A DNA stretch of 64,000 nt. It comes from Membranipora membranacea (taxonomy: Eukaryota > Bryozoa > Gymnolaemata > Cheilostomatida > Membraniporidae). The first letter of the stretch is position 1. The number at the start of each line of letters is the position of its first letter. The notes beneath the pieces were generated by a model, which ran no database searches, was not told the origin of the DNA, and saw nothing but the letters and a program-made list of their open reading frames with translations. Where the stretch lies: contig OU612068.1 of assembly GCA_914767715.1 (NCBI GenBank), forward strand, positions 21,886,001 through 21,950,000, written 5' to 3'. The translations under genes and the position numbers were made by a program. This document shows positions 36,701 through 43,549 of the stretch, piece after piece.

Positions 36701-38761
36701 TGATATTTGACGTCACAGAGCTGTTAGTGCGCTGTGTTGATAGAAATTCCTCGACAAATTTAGCTAAATTGGTCACGCATCAACATCTTTGTTGACTACA
36801 CACAGTATCCTAGTTGATGCGGTTATGTCTACATGGCCAATGTTTTATAATCTTTGACAAGGCTCTCTCCACATAAAATATCACATTGCTGTCAAAACAA
36901 ACATTATTGCGGCTCATAATAAATTACCTCATCGATGACTGCAAAATATGCTCACAGAGTAAGGATATATCCTTACTCTGTGATATGCTCATCGTATAGA
37001 CATCCATGACCATGACCCCAATTCACAAAGCCAGAGTTAGTTTATTAGCGACTATCAATTTGTCTAACATTATTCAACACACCTTATTAAATTTACGATC
37101 CTTAGTTTTGGGCAAAATATTTCCATGGCAATAATGTCGTCAGATAACTGATGTTATCTAAGTGACGAATCTGTTGATTCAGAAAATGAAGCTTCTGGGG
37201 CCATTCTAGAGGAATGGGGTAGGCAACTGATGGTGAAGGAATATGTTTCTTCACAAGAACTGACCGTGGAGGATATGCATGCAGAGGTACGCTTGTTTCT
37301 CAAGCGGAATGACAATAATATTTCAATGGACATTACAAAAATTGATGAAAAAATCAAGGATCACAGTTAGCCGCAGCACAGTCTTTTTCGGATTTACCTC
37401 GGCTCGCCATCTACCCAGCACATTATTTAGAATTTTATCATCACTGAATTTTTGTCTGCTGATAAAGTTTGACCAGTTAAAGATCTCCAATTATAAATAT
37501 ACAATGGATGGCAAACAGCAGGTCCTCAGTAAAGTTCACATTTATACATAAGGTATACTATAAGCTTGTCAGTTTCAAGAATATGAGAACAGTAACACAG
37601 TTAATGTCTAAAGCTTTATCTAAAGTCTAAAGCTATAACAAATTTGAATGCTAATGTCTAAAAATTCTTGCTCTCCTTTCCCTTCGCCTTATTTTCACTA
37701 ACTTCGTGCAGACGATGACTCCGTTATCGCTGGATTATTTTGTTATCTGACCTGCGTCTTACCTCAGTTTATAGTATGTGTATTTTATTCTCAATCGAAC
37801 ACACACACACACACCGCAGTGCTTGTTGTAATATAAAATTCAAAGTTTGTTTACGTCGCTAGTATTGTATTCAATGGGGGCCTTTCATAGAATACCTTAC
37901 TACACAATATAGCCTTAGTTTGGTGCTCTGTGTTGACCTACATATGCAGAAATCACACAAATAAGCTTAATTTTTAGACCATCATATCTCAAATTTGGGG
38001 ATGGGGATGCCAGTGGCCTTCCATGAGGTTGCAATTGAGATGTGGGTGCATAGGCTCATAGTGGAAAATGAAAATAAGCACCATGGATTTTCTGCTGTAT
38101 TGAATACAAGATAGCCCTGTTTCTTTTTATTTTACAATAGGCTGATCACTCAAACAGCTCTCTGACGTCACAAAACGTTAGCCTGGCTTGATGTGAGCGT
38201 TTTCAGGAAGGCCTCTACTGCGATAGATATAAAATGCACTAAGAGTGGACCAATTTTTTAAAGAAGCACATCAATACGGAGCTGAAGAATCAGAGAATAA
38301 TTTGATACATGAATAAAATTGATCCACCTAGTAGTTTAATTGTCATTCTTTCCCACATAAGTTCAATAATATAAGTTCATAATATCAAAATATATATAGT
38401 TCCATTGTCAGGAGGCATTTTACAACAGTAGATAACTTCGTTTAATAATTTTTACAGTTGTCTCAAGTAGATAGATAGATAGATAGCTCTAATTAATATT
38501 TAATATAAGGTCTTGTCTTAATTATCTCCCTCTCTTTTCAAAATCCAGGTGATAGATGTGAGCGCTTTTGATGGGATATCTGGGAAATTCAGTAAGGATC
38601 TGATGAGAGTGTATAAGAGAGTGAAGAGCAGTACTGAAGTTAAGTCAGCTCCTCTAGCTACTAAAAAGAAAAGAAAGACATCCATCAGCGCTGCACTGGA
38701 AGAAAATCCCACAAGCGCTGAAACAAAAATAAATAGAAATAAAAAGTCTAAAATTAGATAG
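648..38761 (+). CDS. MYBBP1A: MYB-binding protein 1A / DNA polymerase phi (Pol5) homologue, 3' 24 exons
   Basis: The chained exons read as one frame of 749 residues and a TAG stop; the 5' part lies before the window. Family knowledge: MYBBP1A/Pol5 is a nucleolar alpha-helical repeat protein involved in rRNA synthesis and in regulation of MYB and p53. Seen here: helical repeats in exons 1-9, including the family-like block in exon 9 (WSEVITEMLISLM, then SSHLLRAVSSNVFAKI); an Asp/Glu-rich stretch in exons 10-11; the segment SEMFKLDDALAAAFRAMRKK in exon 12, followed by a basic linker; further helical repeats in exons 13-23; and a Lys/Arg-rich tail in exon 24, typical of a nucleolar signal. This domain order matches the vertebrate protein. 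All junctions are GT-AG with matching phases. The family call comes from recalled motifs, without alignment. Very short exons could have been missed. Confidence 0.88.
741..820. repeat. 20-bp tandem repeat, about 4 copies
   Basis: The unit TAATTCTGTGAAGTCCACAA repeats directly downstream of exon 1, inside the intron. Confidence 0.9.
1053..1227 (+). CDS. MYBBP1A: MYBBP1A window exon 2
   Basis: Acceptor TGTATTGTAG, donor GTGAGT, phase 2 to 0, 58 full codons. It encodes two hydrophobic helices (SWCSLTLTHML and ILSFLLLHSCFN), as expected for a HEAT-like repeat. Confidence 0.8.
1318..1457. mobile_element. Short fold-back (MITE-like) element
   Basis: Arms of about 45-50 bp: TCAGATTTGCATGGTAAA at 1351 is mirrored by TTTACCATGCAAATCTGA at 1413, with outer similarity reaching CAGTCAG-type ends. 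No coding capacity. Confidence 0.6.
2931..3187. mobile_element. Fold-back (MITE-like) element, about 250 bp
   Basis: Two arms of roughly 105-115 bp around a 35-bp AT-rich centre. Left GAATGTGTATCTTTAGAACA matches right TGTTCTAAAGATACACATT. The arms reach TTTCCC...GGGAAA near the ends, and both contain TGACGTCA-like cores. Confidence 0.7.
3544..3640 (+). CDS. MYBBP1A: MYBBP1A window exon 3
   Basis: Acceptor CTGTTTTTAG, donor GTACTG, phase 0 to 1. Encodes CEKVVTLSETNRR and then a helix (LLKGLSLLSTF). Confidence 0.8.
4781..4786 (-). terminator. Candidate poly(A) signal for the fucosyltransferase gene
   Basis: TTTATT on the plus strand reads AATAAA on the gene's strand, about 280 bp past its stop codon. 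Confidence 0.4.
5065..6375 (-). CDS. Alpha-1,3-fucosyltransferase (GT10 family)
   Basis: An intact 436-residue, single-exon gene. It should be a Golgi type II membrane enzyme that moves fucose from GDP-fucose onto N-acetylglucosamine of glycans. Seen: a short cytoplasmic N-terminus with basic residues at 10-11; a membrane anchor at about 12-33; a Thr/Ser-rich stem at about 35-125; the GT10 N-terminal region at about 125-230, including ADMLLFEM; and the donor-binding signature FRLSFENSLCEDYITEKFWN at 298-317, followed by PVVMGG. Downstream are WR at 379-380 and the paired cysteines FCELC at 397-401. Several N-glycosylation sequons are present. Met5 could also be the start. It lies inside an intron of MYBBP1A on the opposite strand. 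Lack of introns suggests a retrocopy origin, but GT10 genes are often intronless. The exact acceptor linkage cannot be told from sequence. Confidence 0.94.
   Translation of the reverse strand: MTIIMAGTSRRGCLLFATVFVTYLVGTILYIPYRGTAPNTITPQGFYKIIYENSDTTLSHRIVQENTSTTEIPADVTAEIYELSTTKHSGESATTVQTSLAVTTQDQKLSTEPPTATPTRSAPKVKLILGYTKWWGEWSRDFTKCKHKCRLSIDKSLTSQADMLLFEMKHAKKVEIPKVSPRQYKVLIDMESSAFGYNRFKSQWDGQFNITMTFRRGSTIQHSIYGRDVIKREIPLNATNYSAGKTMDMIAYVSNCISKGYDRIWLMKELGSCGLSLDLYGKCGKPDSQDNKDSSHKFRLSFENSLCEDYITEKFWNVLSSDEYLIPVVMGGKSVDDYLRVAPPDSFIHVENFTSIDDLAKHLKSVSSDSELFNKYHKWREQYQLVPASKGNRGLAFCELCDIAHEERPLPARTDLSQWWNEGACKTAHLTQHSKN
7378..7499 (+). CDS. MYBBP1A: MYBBP1A window exon 4
   Basis: Acceptor GGCTACAG, chosen over a second AG at 7389-7390 because only this one keeps the phase (1 to 0). 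Donor GTAAGT. Encodes WYYRLMLMTRFFDIVNKTDG and an acidic helix ending IYGYLS. Confidence 0.85.
7500..8742 (+). other. MYBBP1A intron
   Basis: A 1.2-kb intron. No repeat or gene recognised apart from a short GGTTG run near 8127. Confidence 0.6.
8743..8796 (+). CDS. MYBBP1A: MYBBP1A window exon 5
   Basis: An 18-codon exon, phase 0 to 0: KLMEQADDIQSIRVFSEK. Acceptor TTTTGTAG, donor GTAATT. Confidence 0.8.
9215..9274 (+). CDS. MYBBP1A: MYBBP1A window exon 6
   Basis: A 20-codon exon, phase 0 to 0, starting EVSAWTGASLTCK and ending in a basic KKHIK. Acceptor TGTTGTAG, donor GTATGT. Confidence 0.75.
9592..9717 (+). CDS. MYBBP1A: MYBBP1A window exon 7
   Basis: A 42-codon exon, phase 0 to 0. Encodes FQLMLQLFGLHLHIVEEAEL, an amphipathic helix pair. 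Acceptor TTGGTTAG, donor GTAGAG. Confidence 0.85.
9718..10475 (+). other. MYBBP1A intron
   Basis: A 760-bp intron; nothing recognised. Confidence 0.6.
10476..10530 (+). CDS. MYBBP1A: MYBBP1A window exon 8
   Basis: Phase 0 to 1: ELQACFKKSVSRTRAKEE. Acceptor TTTTTTCCAG, donor GTAACT. The basic linker precedes the strongly conserved block of exon 9. Confidence 0.85.
10531..11184 (+). other. MYBBP1A intron
   Basis: A 650-bp intron; nothing recognised. Confidence 0.6.
11185..11327 (+). CDS. MYBBP1A: MYBBP1A window exon 9 (family-diagnostic block)
   Basis: Phase 1 to 0. Encodes PEWSEVITEMLISLM, SHLLRAVSSNVFAKI and ITSIQLILE, the pattern I recognise from vertebrate MYBBP1A just before its acidic segment. 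Acceptor TTTGTCAG, donor GTGAGT. Confidence 0.9.
11328..13207 (+). other. MYBBP1A intron
   Basis: A 1.9-kb intron with no recognised repeat or gene. Confidence 0.6.
13208..13297 (+). CDS. MYBBP1A: MYBBP1A window exon 10
   Basis: 30 codons, phase 0 to 0, starting VFMTDDGDLEDENDAGE. It opens the acidic segment. Acceptor CTGTTTAG, donor GTGAAT. Confidence 0.85.
13298..13980 (+). other. MYBBP1A intron
   Basis: A 680-bp intron with a short GGTGCT repeat near 13339 and a C10 run near 13854. Nothing else seen. Confidence 0.6.
13981..14127 (+). CDS. MYBBP1A: MYBBP1A window exon 11 (acidic domain)
   Basis: 49 codons, phase 0 to 0. The first 27 or so residues are almost all Glu, Asp and Ser, followed by MRATIQAALG. 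The long acidic run is typical of the middle of this family. Acceptor TTTCTTTAG, donor GTACAT. Confidence 0.9.
14128..14701 (+). other. MYBBP1A intron
   Basis: A 570-bp intron; nothing recognised. Confidence 0.6.
14702..14844 (+). CDS. MYBBP1A: MYBBP1A window exon 12
   Basis: Phase 0 to 2. Encodes MSDSEMFKLDDALAAAFRAM and then a Lys-rich linker and HFKLR. The D-x-A-L-x-x-x-F-R core followed by a basic linker is characteristic of the family. Acceptor GTTATTAG, donor GTACCG. Confidence 0.92.
14845..15673 (+). other. MYBBP1A intron
   Basis: An 830-bp intron with a short GTGATTTGG-type repeat near 15498. No gene seen. Confidence 0.6.
15674..15731 (+). CDS. MYBBP1A: MYBBP1A window exon 13
   Basis: Phase 2 to 0: CMDLIEVVVKNSNRGEHLM, matching the family's helix after the basic linker. 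Acceptor TCCTTTTAG, donor GTTTGT. Confidence 0.85.
15732..16069 (+). other. MYBBP1A intron with poly-G tract
   Basis: A 340-bp intron. A run of about 18 G lies at 15769-15786. Confidence 0.7.
16070..16183 (+). CDS. MYBBP1A: MYBBP1A window exon 14
   Basis: 38 codons, phase 0 to 0. Encodes ELIVPLLTLIEAGYKEF and AQNIYNHLLALKK. Acceptor TTATTTCAG, donor GTATAT. Confidence 0.87.
16184..16740 (+). other. MYBBP1A intron
   Basis: A 560-bp intron; nothing recognised. Confidence 0.6.
16741..16816 (+). CDS. MYBBP1A: MYBBP1A window exon 15
   Basis: Phase 0 to 1: LPVCSFTDEESITEKVDAVL and ALSTN. Acceptor ACATTTTAG, donor GTAAGT. Confidence 0.82.
16817..17272 (+). other. MYBBP1A intron
   Basis: A 456-bp intron; nothing recognised. 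Confidence 0.6.
17273..17322 (+). CDS. MYBBP1A: MYBBP1A window exon 16
   Basis: Phase 1 to 0: NVWPIMKEISGALNFM. Acceptor CTCTTGTAG, donor GTAAGT. Confidence 0.82.
17323..19274 (+). other. MYBBP1A intron
   Basis: A 1.95-kb intron with AT-rich simple stretches near 17340-17540 and 18830-18920 and a fold-back element at 18040-18512 (separate entry). Confidence 0.65.
18040..18512. mobile_element. Nested fold-back element
   Basis: The arm at 18040-18160 is inverted at 18351-18461: AAAAGAACCCAATAAAGTGA on the left matches TCACTTTATTGGGTTCTTTT on the right. A second shorter pair, TAAACATCCAGCGAGTATTA at 18278 against its complement at 18487-18511, overlaps it. No coding capacity. Confidence 0.7.
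19275..19328 (+). CDS. MYBBP1A: MYBBP1A window exon 17
   Basis: 18 codons, phase 0 to 0: IKLLSHSELTDLTAKKNK. Acceptor TATTGCAG, donor GTGAGT. Confidence 0.78.
19329..19732 (+). other. MYBBP1A intron
   Basis: A 404-bp intron; nothing recognised. Confidence 0.6.
19733..19806 (+). CDS. MYBBP1A: MYBBP1A window exon 18
   Basis: Phase 0 to 2: KTEAKLEHLVTDAVKAALSD, then FFIR. Acceptor TTATCTAG, donor GTACTA. Confidence 0.85.
19807..22315 (+). other. MYBBP1A intron carrying a minisatellite
   Basis: A 2.5-kb intron. Its centre is the 131-bp repeat array (separate entry). The rest has no recognised content. Confidence 0.65.
20820..21573. repeat. 131-bp minisatellite, about 6 copies
   Basis: A divergent first copy (20820-20948) is followed by nearly identical units at a 131-bp period (key phrase GTTAGTCATTTTCCCTGCGG), then a truncated last copy ending near 21573. 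Because 131 is not a multiple of 3, the apparent proteins in it are artefacts of the repeat. Confidence 0.95.
22316..22367 (+). CDS. MYBBP1A: MYBBP1A window exon 19
   Basis: Phase 2 to 0: ESKYSHTLFQKLFERQP. Acceptor TTTTTTTAG (the following AG dinucleotides give shorter, out-of-phase options), donor GTAAGC. Confidence 0.8.
22368..22671 (+). other. MYBBP1A intron
   Basis: A 304-bp intron; nothing recognised. Confidence 0.6.
22672..22743 (+). CDS. MYBBP1A: MYBBP1A window exon 20
   Basis: 24 codons, phase 0 to 0, starting TLFWSYADTLLDFIG. Acceptor TGTTTTTAG, donor GTGAGT. Confidence 0.82.
22744..24158 (+). other. MYBBP1A intron with tandem repeat at its 3' end
   Basis: A 1.4-kb intron. The 161-bp repeat array fills its last 650 bp, almost to the acceptor. 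Confidence 0.65.
23512..24140. repeat. 160/161-bp tandem repeat, 3 full copies plus a diverged fourth
   Basis: Units align at 23523, 23683 and 23844 on ACGTCA(A/G)TTTGTCCTC. The fourth unit from about 24005 is diverged and lacks a segment, but keeps TTCACATGTCA-CATGAC, ending about 20 bp before the exon acceptor. It is probably the ancestral unit. Confidence 0.92.
24159..24203 (+). CDS. MYBBP1A: MYBBP1A window exon 21
   Basis: 15 codons, phase 0 to 0: TQGCALVMPLLHKNV. Acceptor TTATTTCAG, donor GTAAGT. Confidence 0.8.
24204..26456 (+). other. MYBBP1A intron with a fold-back element
   Basis: A 2.25-kb intron with an inverted-repeat element at 25328-25587 (separate entry). No gene seen. Confidence 0.65.
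25328..25587. mobile_element. TA-flanked MITE-like fold-back, about 260 bp
   Basis: Arms of about 77 bp. The left begins TA-GGTAAATTCGCGC and reaches GGGGAAATCCAACTGAAT. The right runs from ATTCAGTTGGATTTCCCC to GCGCGAATTTACC-TA. A TA on each side suits a Tc1/mariner-type target duplication. Confidence 0.75.
26457..26522 (+). CDS. MYBBP1A: MYBBP1A window exon 22
   Basis: 22 codons, phase 0 to 0: INEVGQETWADYQ, then SKLSKAIKL. Acceptor TGTTCCAG, donor GTAAGT. Its 3' part is duplicated 1.2 kb downstream. Confidence 0.85.
27696..27967. repeat. Duplicate of the exon 22 3' end and its downstream intron
   Basis: It matches 26492-26766 with a few substitutions and short gaps. It carries the last 27 coding bases of exon 22 (SKLSKAIKL), preceded by a CAG and followed by the same GTAAGT donor, so it could be read as a mini-exon. 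It is in phase with exon 22. Confidence 0.9.
27973..28227 (+). CDS. Unrecognised orphan open frame
   Basis: 85 codons open after an AG at 27971-27972, ending in TAA. It begins LANDAVNEGIEESVGLWSVM and contains MHDVETVAFSYTLTG. It starts within 6 bp of the end of the duplicated segment. I know no family for it. It may be a remnant of a mobile element, or chance. Confidence 0.2.
   Translation, partial: LANDAVNEGIEESVGLWSVMEASFLAVAKMHDVETVAFSYTLTGTYTHQLRHIKGRNLLIVPVSIKKCDRMAVTVESYDEKQAS
29313..30374 (-). pseudogene. 5'-truncated LINE reverse transcriptase (CR1/L2/Rex-like)
   Basis: 353 codons. Reverse transcriptase motifs in order: a fingers block (LFIDYTSAFNTINPSLL), the conserved GSPQGCVLSPLLFSFY, the catalytic KYADDTVIL, and the thumb-side YLGTTL. 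After about residue 260 the frame slips (SSRRRYHLHRSSRSL where another frame gives a family-like stretch, RLAGDITFTAVADLYH), then returns to the family-like C-terminus (CPSGRYSTIRYRVNLRKLCF). The endonuclease and first ORF are missing. This is a dead insertion, antisense to MYBBP1A. Confidence 0.9.
30810..30833. repeat. (TAA)n microsatellite
   Basis: About seven ATA/TAA units. Confidence 0.85.
32088..32119. repeat. (ATT)n microsatellite
   Basis: About nine ATT units. Confidence 0.85.
34958..35217 (+). mobile_element. tRNA-derived SINE
   Basis: The head is tRNA-like: A box TGGCGTAGTGG at 34968-34978 and B box GTTCGAATCCC at 35013-35023, correctly spaced for an internal RNA polymerase III promoter. 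A 150-bp unrelated body follows, ending GAATAGCAAAATAAAATTGA, and then an (ATT)n tail to 35217. The body and tail make it a SINE and not a tRNA gene. It is full length as far as can be seen. Confidence 0.88.
35745..35837 (+). CDS. MYBBP1A: MYBBP1A window exon 23
   Basis: 31 codons, phase 0 to 0: IAAYSSENIKQGFLTEFFSL, then LCRSRNIDKTM. Acceptor CTTTATAG, donor GTAGGT. Confidence 0.85.
36530..38339. mobile_element. 1.8-kb DNA transposon-like element with 190-bp inverted ends and TTAA borders
   Basis: The left arm 36530-36726 is inverted at 38152-38339. The outer ends read TTAA-ACCACTAGGTGG and, inverted, TTAA-ACTACTAGGTGG. Inner matching includes GCAGTAGAGGCCTTC, GACGTCA and AACAGCTCT. The TTAA on both sides suits piggyBac-like or Kolobok-like targets. 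The interior has no transposase. It has a 70-codon acidic open stretch at about 37163-37369 (LSDESVDSENEASG...) without a clear start, a perfect 32-bp palindrome at 36952-36983 and a CA run at 37799. Probably non-autonomous. Confidence 0.75.
36952..36983. repeat. Perfect 32-bp palindrome
   Basis: TCACAGAGTAAGGATA followed at once by its exact reverse complement, with no loop. Confidence 0.9.
38549..38761 (+). CDS. MYBBP1A: MYBBP1A window exon 24, C-terminus
   Basis: 70 codons and a TAG stop, phase 0 in. Begins VIDVSAFDGISGKFSKDLMR. Ends in a Lys/Arg-rich tail with clusters KKKRK and NRNKKSK, a likely nuclear/nucleolar signal. Acceptor AAATCCAG. Confidence 0.88.
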   Translation: MIDVSAFDGISGKFSKDLMRVYKRVKSSTEVKSAPLATKKKRKTSISAALEENPTSAETKINRNKKSKIR

Positions 38762-38881
38762 TGTTACAAATTGACGATAATGTGGGATAATGACAAAATT
38801 GTTGTTTATATCCGCAAAATGTACTATTATTAACATTTATTTAAAAAAATTTCCACTCGATCGCTTTAACCTGTTCCTCAA

Positions 38882-38887
38882 AATAAA
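38882..38887 (+). terminator. Poly(A) signal of MYBBP1A
   Basis: AATAAA, 121 bp after the stop codon. Confidence 0.65.
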
Positions 38888-41800
38888 ACTGACACTAAAT
38901 TTATCACAATCGGAATCTTTCCATTCTATACAACACTCTGTTAGCCAATGATTAAGGAGAGATGTACAAAGGTGATGCATTCTATTTGCATGTAGGCCTA
39001 CACGCTTCTAACAGTTCAAGTGTGAGTGACACTATTTTCATGTTAGGGCAGTGAGTCATCTTAAATATATATTGCCAATTCATAGTTGAAAATCGTTCAA
39101 TTATACACGGATCAGGCTCCCTTATACGTAAGAGCAGGTATATTAAAACTCACCTCTCTATATGACCTCTACAAAGCGAGGAAGCGAGGCATGCTTCCGT
39201 TAAAACAGTATGGATGAGAATATCTAAACTGATTAGATACACGTCTCTTAGCAATCGTACAGCAATAGTCTATTGCTCATAAAGTTATCATAAAAGTGTT
39301 GATTATCATGTCTGGAGACCAGCGTATCATTCATAGATGGTAATATTCCCATAGTGGTACTGCTTTCCATTGTGCTTTTTACAAAGCTAGGGCACTGCCA
39401 GATATCATTGCAATGCTCATGTATTTGTGATACATAGCTGCAAACTTTATGCTTTTGTGCTTTAATCAAGAGAACCTCAAGCAAATAAAATCAGCTTAAA
39501 CCACATAGTGTCTTACAGGCATTGTTTGTTTGTTTGTTTGTTTCTATCAAGGGGGTGAGCACCTTGAAGCTCTCCCTTATGTAGTCTCACAAAGGTGCTA
39601 CCTCAGAAAATCTTATTTCCATGTAAATGATTTTTTTCCCCACATACTAAATTTGTGCCAGGATTTATGATGATCTGAAATAGGGACATATCACTCACTT
39701 ATACCTTGATCGTCAGAAGTGGGCGGGTAAAGTGAGGAAACCCTTCTGTGACTGCTCAAAAGTAGAACCTTACCAACTTTATTGTGACCTTTTGTGCAAA
39801 GTCATCTCATGGCCATCTCCCATTGTGTTATTGTGACAGGAAGTTATAGGACTTGATCATGGTGAGTCTTGAATCCAACCTATTTATGGCTGGGTGGGTG
39901 CTGAGAACACGTTTGTTATTGTATGAATGAACTCAACCATATTGACCATATGAGTCAACAAAGTGTAGGTGTTTTGTCACAGCATCAATTATGGGGCAAC
40001 GCAGGTGCTTTAAATAGAACAAAAGGGAATCTCCTCATTTCGAGTCAAAAGTATGGCTGTGTATACCCTGCATCTGCAACACATTTATTATAATGATTGT
40101 AGAGCACTACATTACAATCTGAATGATGTTACAACATGTAGGTGTTTTGTAATGTCGCGCTATTGCCTATTCATGTGTGCTCAAAATAGAACACACTCAA
40201 TCTCAAATTCTAAATTTAAAATTGGGACAGCCCTCATGAACATCTCAGATCCATCAATAGTTGACAAAATTGTCAGCCTGATAGCTCAGAATAGATATGA
40301 AGGGAATTCCTCAACTGCGTACCAGTGATGTTCAAAGCCATAAATCAACATAGCAAAAGTCTACTTTGAATAAATTCCAAGCTGCTCATGGTGTTCTCCT
40401 TCACATAACATTGCTCCTACACATAGCAGTATCACCTTTTTATAAATCAGCGCATGATCAGATGACAATATTAAGACTCATTTAGACACATCTGCTTTGT
40501 CTTAACTAGAACAAATTCCTTTTTTCTTTGCTGCATACTTAGTCAGACATCATTGTAAGATGATTTCCATAACAAATAGCATGACCACTTATATGGACAG
40601 ACACTGTGGCCGGGTCATATCTATGAATTCCTGTAGCAAAGTTTATGCCTGCTGTTGAATGAATATGAAATTATGGCACTAAGCTGTAGGCTTTTAGCTG
40701 TATGTTTTTAGCTTTGGGCTTACAGCTGTAGGCTGTATAGCTTTTTTAAGAGTTCACTGTTAATGAGTTGTGTCAGGATCTAAATAAATATATATATAAA
40801 TCTGGCAGCTTTTTTGTTATGCGTTGATTGGCGTCCCAGTAACAACCTTGAAAAACTCAGACAAGCTCCTTGACAAAAGTTTACAAGGATCAGCTATCAC
40901 TGATTCTGAACTTGTGGACCAATAAAATATGAGGAATGCGGTCCAGCAACCATACATCAATAGCCATACGCTTGTTCAGGGTCAGATATGTACCCCTCAT
41001 CCATATAACATACATCAGTGTGTATACCTATAATTGCTCCGACGCTAAAGACTGAGGATATTTCTACCATACTTGATAAACATGGTAATTATCTGGCATC
41101 AGCGTTCCCGGAGTTAGTCCTTTCACATGTGCTGACAATAATGTGCTACGTGAGTTTCTTATCATGTTCGACAATATCTTATCTCTTATCTTATTTGAGC
41201 CCGGAAGGCTGTATTTAAACGTACTCATGTATTTCAAACCTTTGAGCAATAACTTTTCCATTGAGGAAATCTGAAATTTTCCTCCATTGGGTGCAAGCTC
41301 GCCGTAAATAATAGATTAATGGATATCCTCATCGCTGGCCATTTAAAGGTGTGACTTGAAGAGTTGACATAAACGGGTGCTATGGTTTGGAATTTGTATA
41401 TACTAGCTTTAACATAAATATGATATAAATAGCTATATATAATATATAATAGATATTACAGATAGATGTTAAGCTTTTAACTTGGAATAATTTGGTGTAA
41501 GATCTATGCCTCAACATTTGGTTCGCATCATGTTTGGTTTGATCTATGTGGCTAGTAGATATAGAGGTCTCACCTGCCCTTCGGTGTATATAATGTGATA
41601 CGGAATATGGTACGAGTTAACATTAGCTAGAGTAAAGTTTTGCTAGTTCAGGAGGGGGGATGACTTACTAACAAATTTTTCCTCCTGCGGACACTTCCCT
41701 TCTCCAGGGTGCGAAGGATGCTACTATATCAGAGAGAAAATTGCAGGGAATTCCTTTCATCGGGTATATTTTCCTGGTATAATATACTGTATGAAACTGG

Positions 41801-43500
41801 CATACCCGATGATTCTACATCTTGCGGACTGGACCGTGTCTGACAAGATGTCTAACCACCTTCAGTAGTTGACCAGATGCGGTATCTGCAGGTTTCTATT
41901 CCAGCCATGTAAGATGATTCAATATCTTTCATGTCAGTCCTTACATGGATTTGATTTGAAAGGAATAATTGTTCTGGTAGTCTGCAGCAGTAATTGTGTT
42001 ACAATCAAATTGGATAACTCTAAGGTTTTTACTGCTTTTATCCATAGAGCAACATCATACTCAACAGACCCTAGATTCAATACCAACCAGCACGGATCCA
42101 ACAAAACCTCAATATCCAACAGCTACGAATGCTTTGAACCTGAGCAATCATCTCTGGTCTAGAACATCTGGAATGTTCCTTTGCGAATACTCACATCTAC
42201 TTAATATAGGAAACCTCAGAAGTGTTGCTATCAACGAAACCTGAATGGATTCCATTCAGCACGACATTTTCATCTACAAGTAATAGTTAATATCGATAAA
42301 GGTTGTGATTAATATGAGTCAAGTAAGTTTCTTCGGTAACATAGACAAATCGACAAATTGTATGACAGAAGTGTGTTCCGGGTAACTGGTTGGGAGGCAA
42401 GAGCCAACTGCTTGTATGTAGAATCGATAAGCTAGTTGGACCCCCATCACCACTTCACCCAAGTCAACCTGCACGGGGTGAAAACTAGGGATTATTTATC
42501 CTGGCTGTCTGACTCGTTGTATGTCTAGTTGTGCGATGACCCTGGTTTGGCTACAGGCCTCTCATCAGTGGAATTTACATTGCAAATCTTGTCTCTCATA
42601 TGCTCATCAAGGAATAATAATGATTCAGTAGAACCATAGCAAAATCGCAATGCCGAGTGAAATTTACAAAGATGGATTTCTAACGCTTGTCAAGACAGGC
42701 TAAAAGATTTATCTCATTACTGGTTCAACATGGAATCCTATGTTAATCACTGCCATTGTCGTAGCGCTATGACCATATTTATCATATCAAACTCATACCC
42801 AAATTCAGCTCCTGGCCATTCATCTAAGCTAATGTTCCAATTACTCAAAAAGATGGCTCAATAACTTAGCAAGCTAGTGATTTAGTTTGATCGATCCTCT
42901 GAGGGGGATGAATAAGTGGTGGAATAAAATAATATATCAACAGAGTCTAGTAAAGCATAGCTCCATCTGGCTAAGGAGTCTTTAACTCCTTGATCTGGCA
43001 GAGATACAAGACTAACCGTAGCAATTACCGCAATAGAAAGCGCTAGAGGGATCAGCAGCTCTGACCAGTAATCTTTTTCCTCCCGGAAGGCCAGCTCGCC
43101 TGAGGTCACCGTCTTTGAAAGGATTTTTGCCTGGCATTTTCACAAAAATTACTTTCATAACCAGATCTTCTTTTATCTAACTTTTATCTCCAATGATTTC
43201 CTATAAACACATTATTATTACTAGATTCCACCAAATACCAAACTCTCCTATCACCATTCATTTGTTTGTGCATGGTATCAAGTATTTGGATCGACAAATC
43301 ATCATAATATATATAATGACACAAGTACATGTCATCTGATATTCTGAATCACCCAAAATGCTGAGCATGATCAACCATTTAACTAACAAAGGTCACTGAT
43401 ATTATAAACAACAGTAAGAAAAACTCTGTAAACTCTCTATTGTGCAGTTCTTATGATGACGCTTCAGCCTATGCCAGAAGACTTATCACCTCAAATTTCT
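38888..43500. other. Intergenic region without a recognised gene
   Basis: 4.6 kb. A (TGTT)n tract lies at about 39524-39542. Short inverted pieces such as ATCGGGTATA and its complement occur at 41759-41813. One open frame on the minus strand (42882-43109) is listed separately. Nothing else is supported. Confidence 0.55.
42882..43109 (-). CDS. Possible small membrane-protein frame or terminal exon
   Basis: 75 codons with a hydrophobic stretch LLIPLALSIAVIATVSLVSL at about residues 20-39 and charged flanks. An AG ends a few bases upstream of its start (CACCTCAG), so it could be a last exon. Family unknown and no partner exon found; it may be chance. Confidence 0.18.
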   Translation of the reverse strand: MTSGELAFREEKDYWSELLIPLALSIAVIATVSLVSLPDQGVKDSLARWSYALLDSVDILFYSTTYSSPSEDRSN

Positions 43501-43520
43501 GTTGCTAGATGGAGAAATAA

Positions 43521-43549
43521 GGTGTGAACATGTCAGAGGTGTATATAAA
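43521..43549 (+). promoter_or_regulatory. Promoter of small-gene copy 1: T-box-like site and TATA box
   Basis: GGTGTGAACA at 43521-43530 (preceded by AA, so AAGGTGTGAA) and TATAAA at 43544-43549. The same pair precedes the other copies. Confidence 0.6.

Larger units (their letters stand above)
35838..38548 (+). other. Last MYBBP1A intron
   Basis: A 2.7-kb intron, two thirds of it taken up by the TTAA-bounded fold-back element. A short (ATAG)n lies at 38468-38486. The acceptor before exon 24 is TCCAG. Confidence 0.7.
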
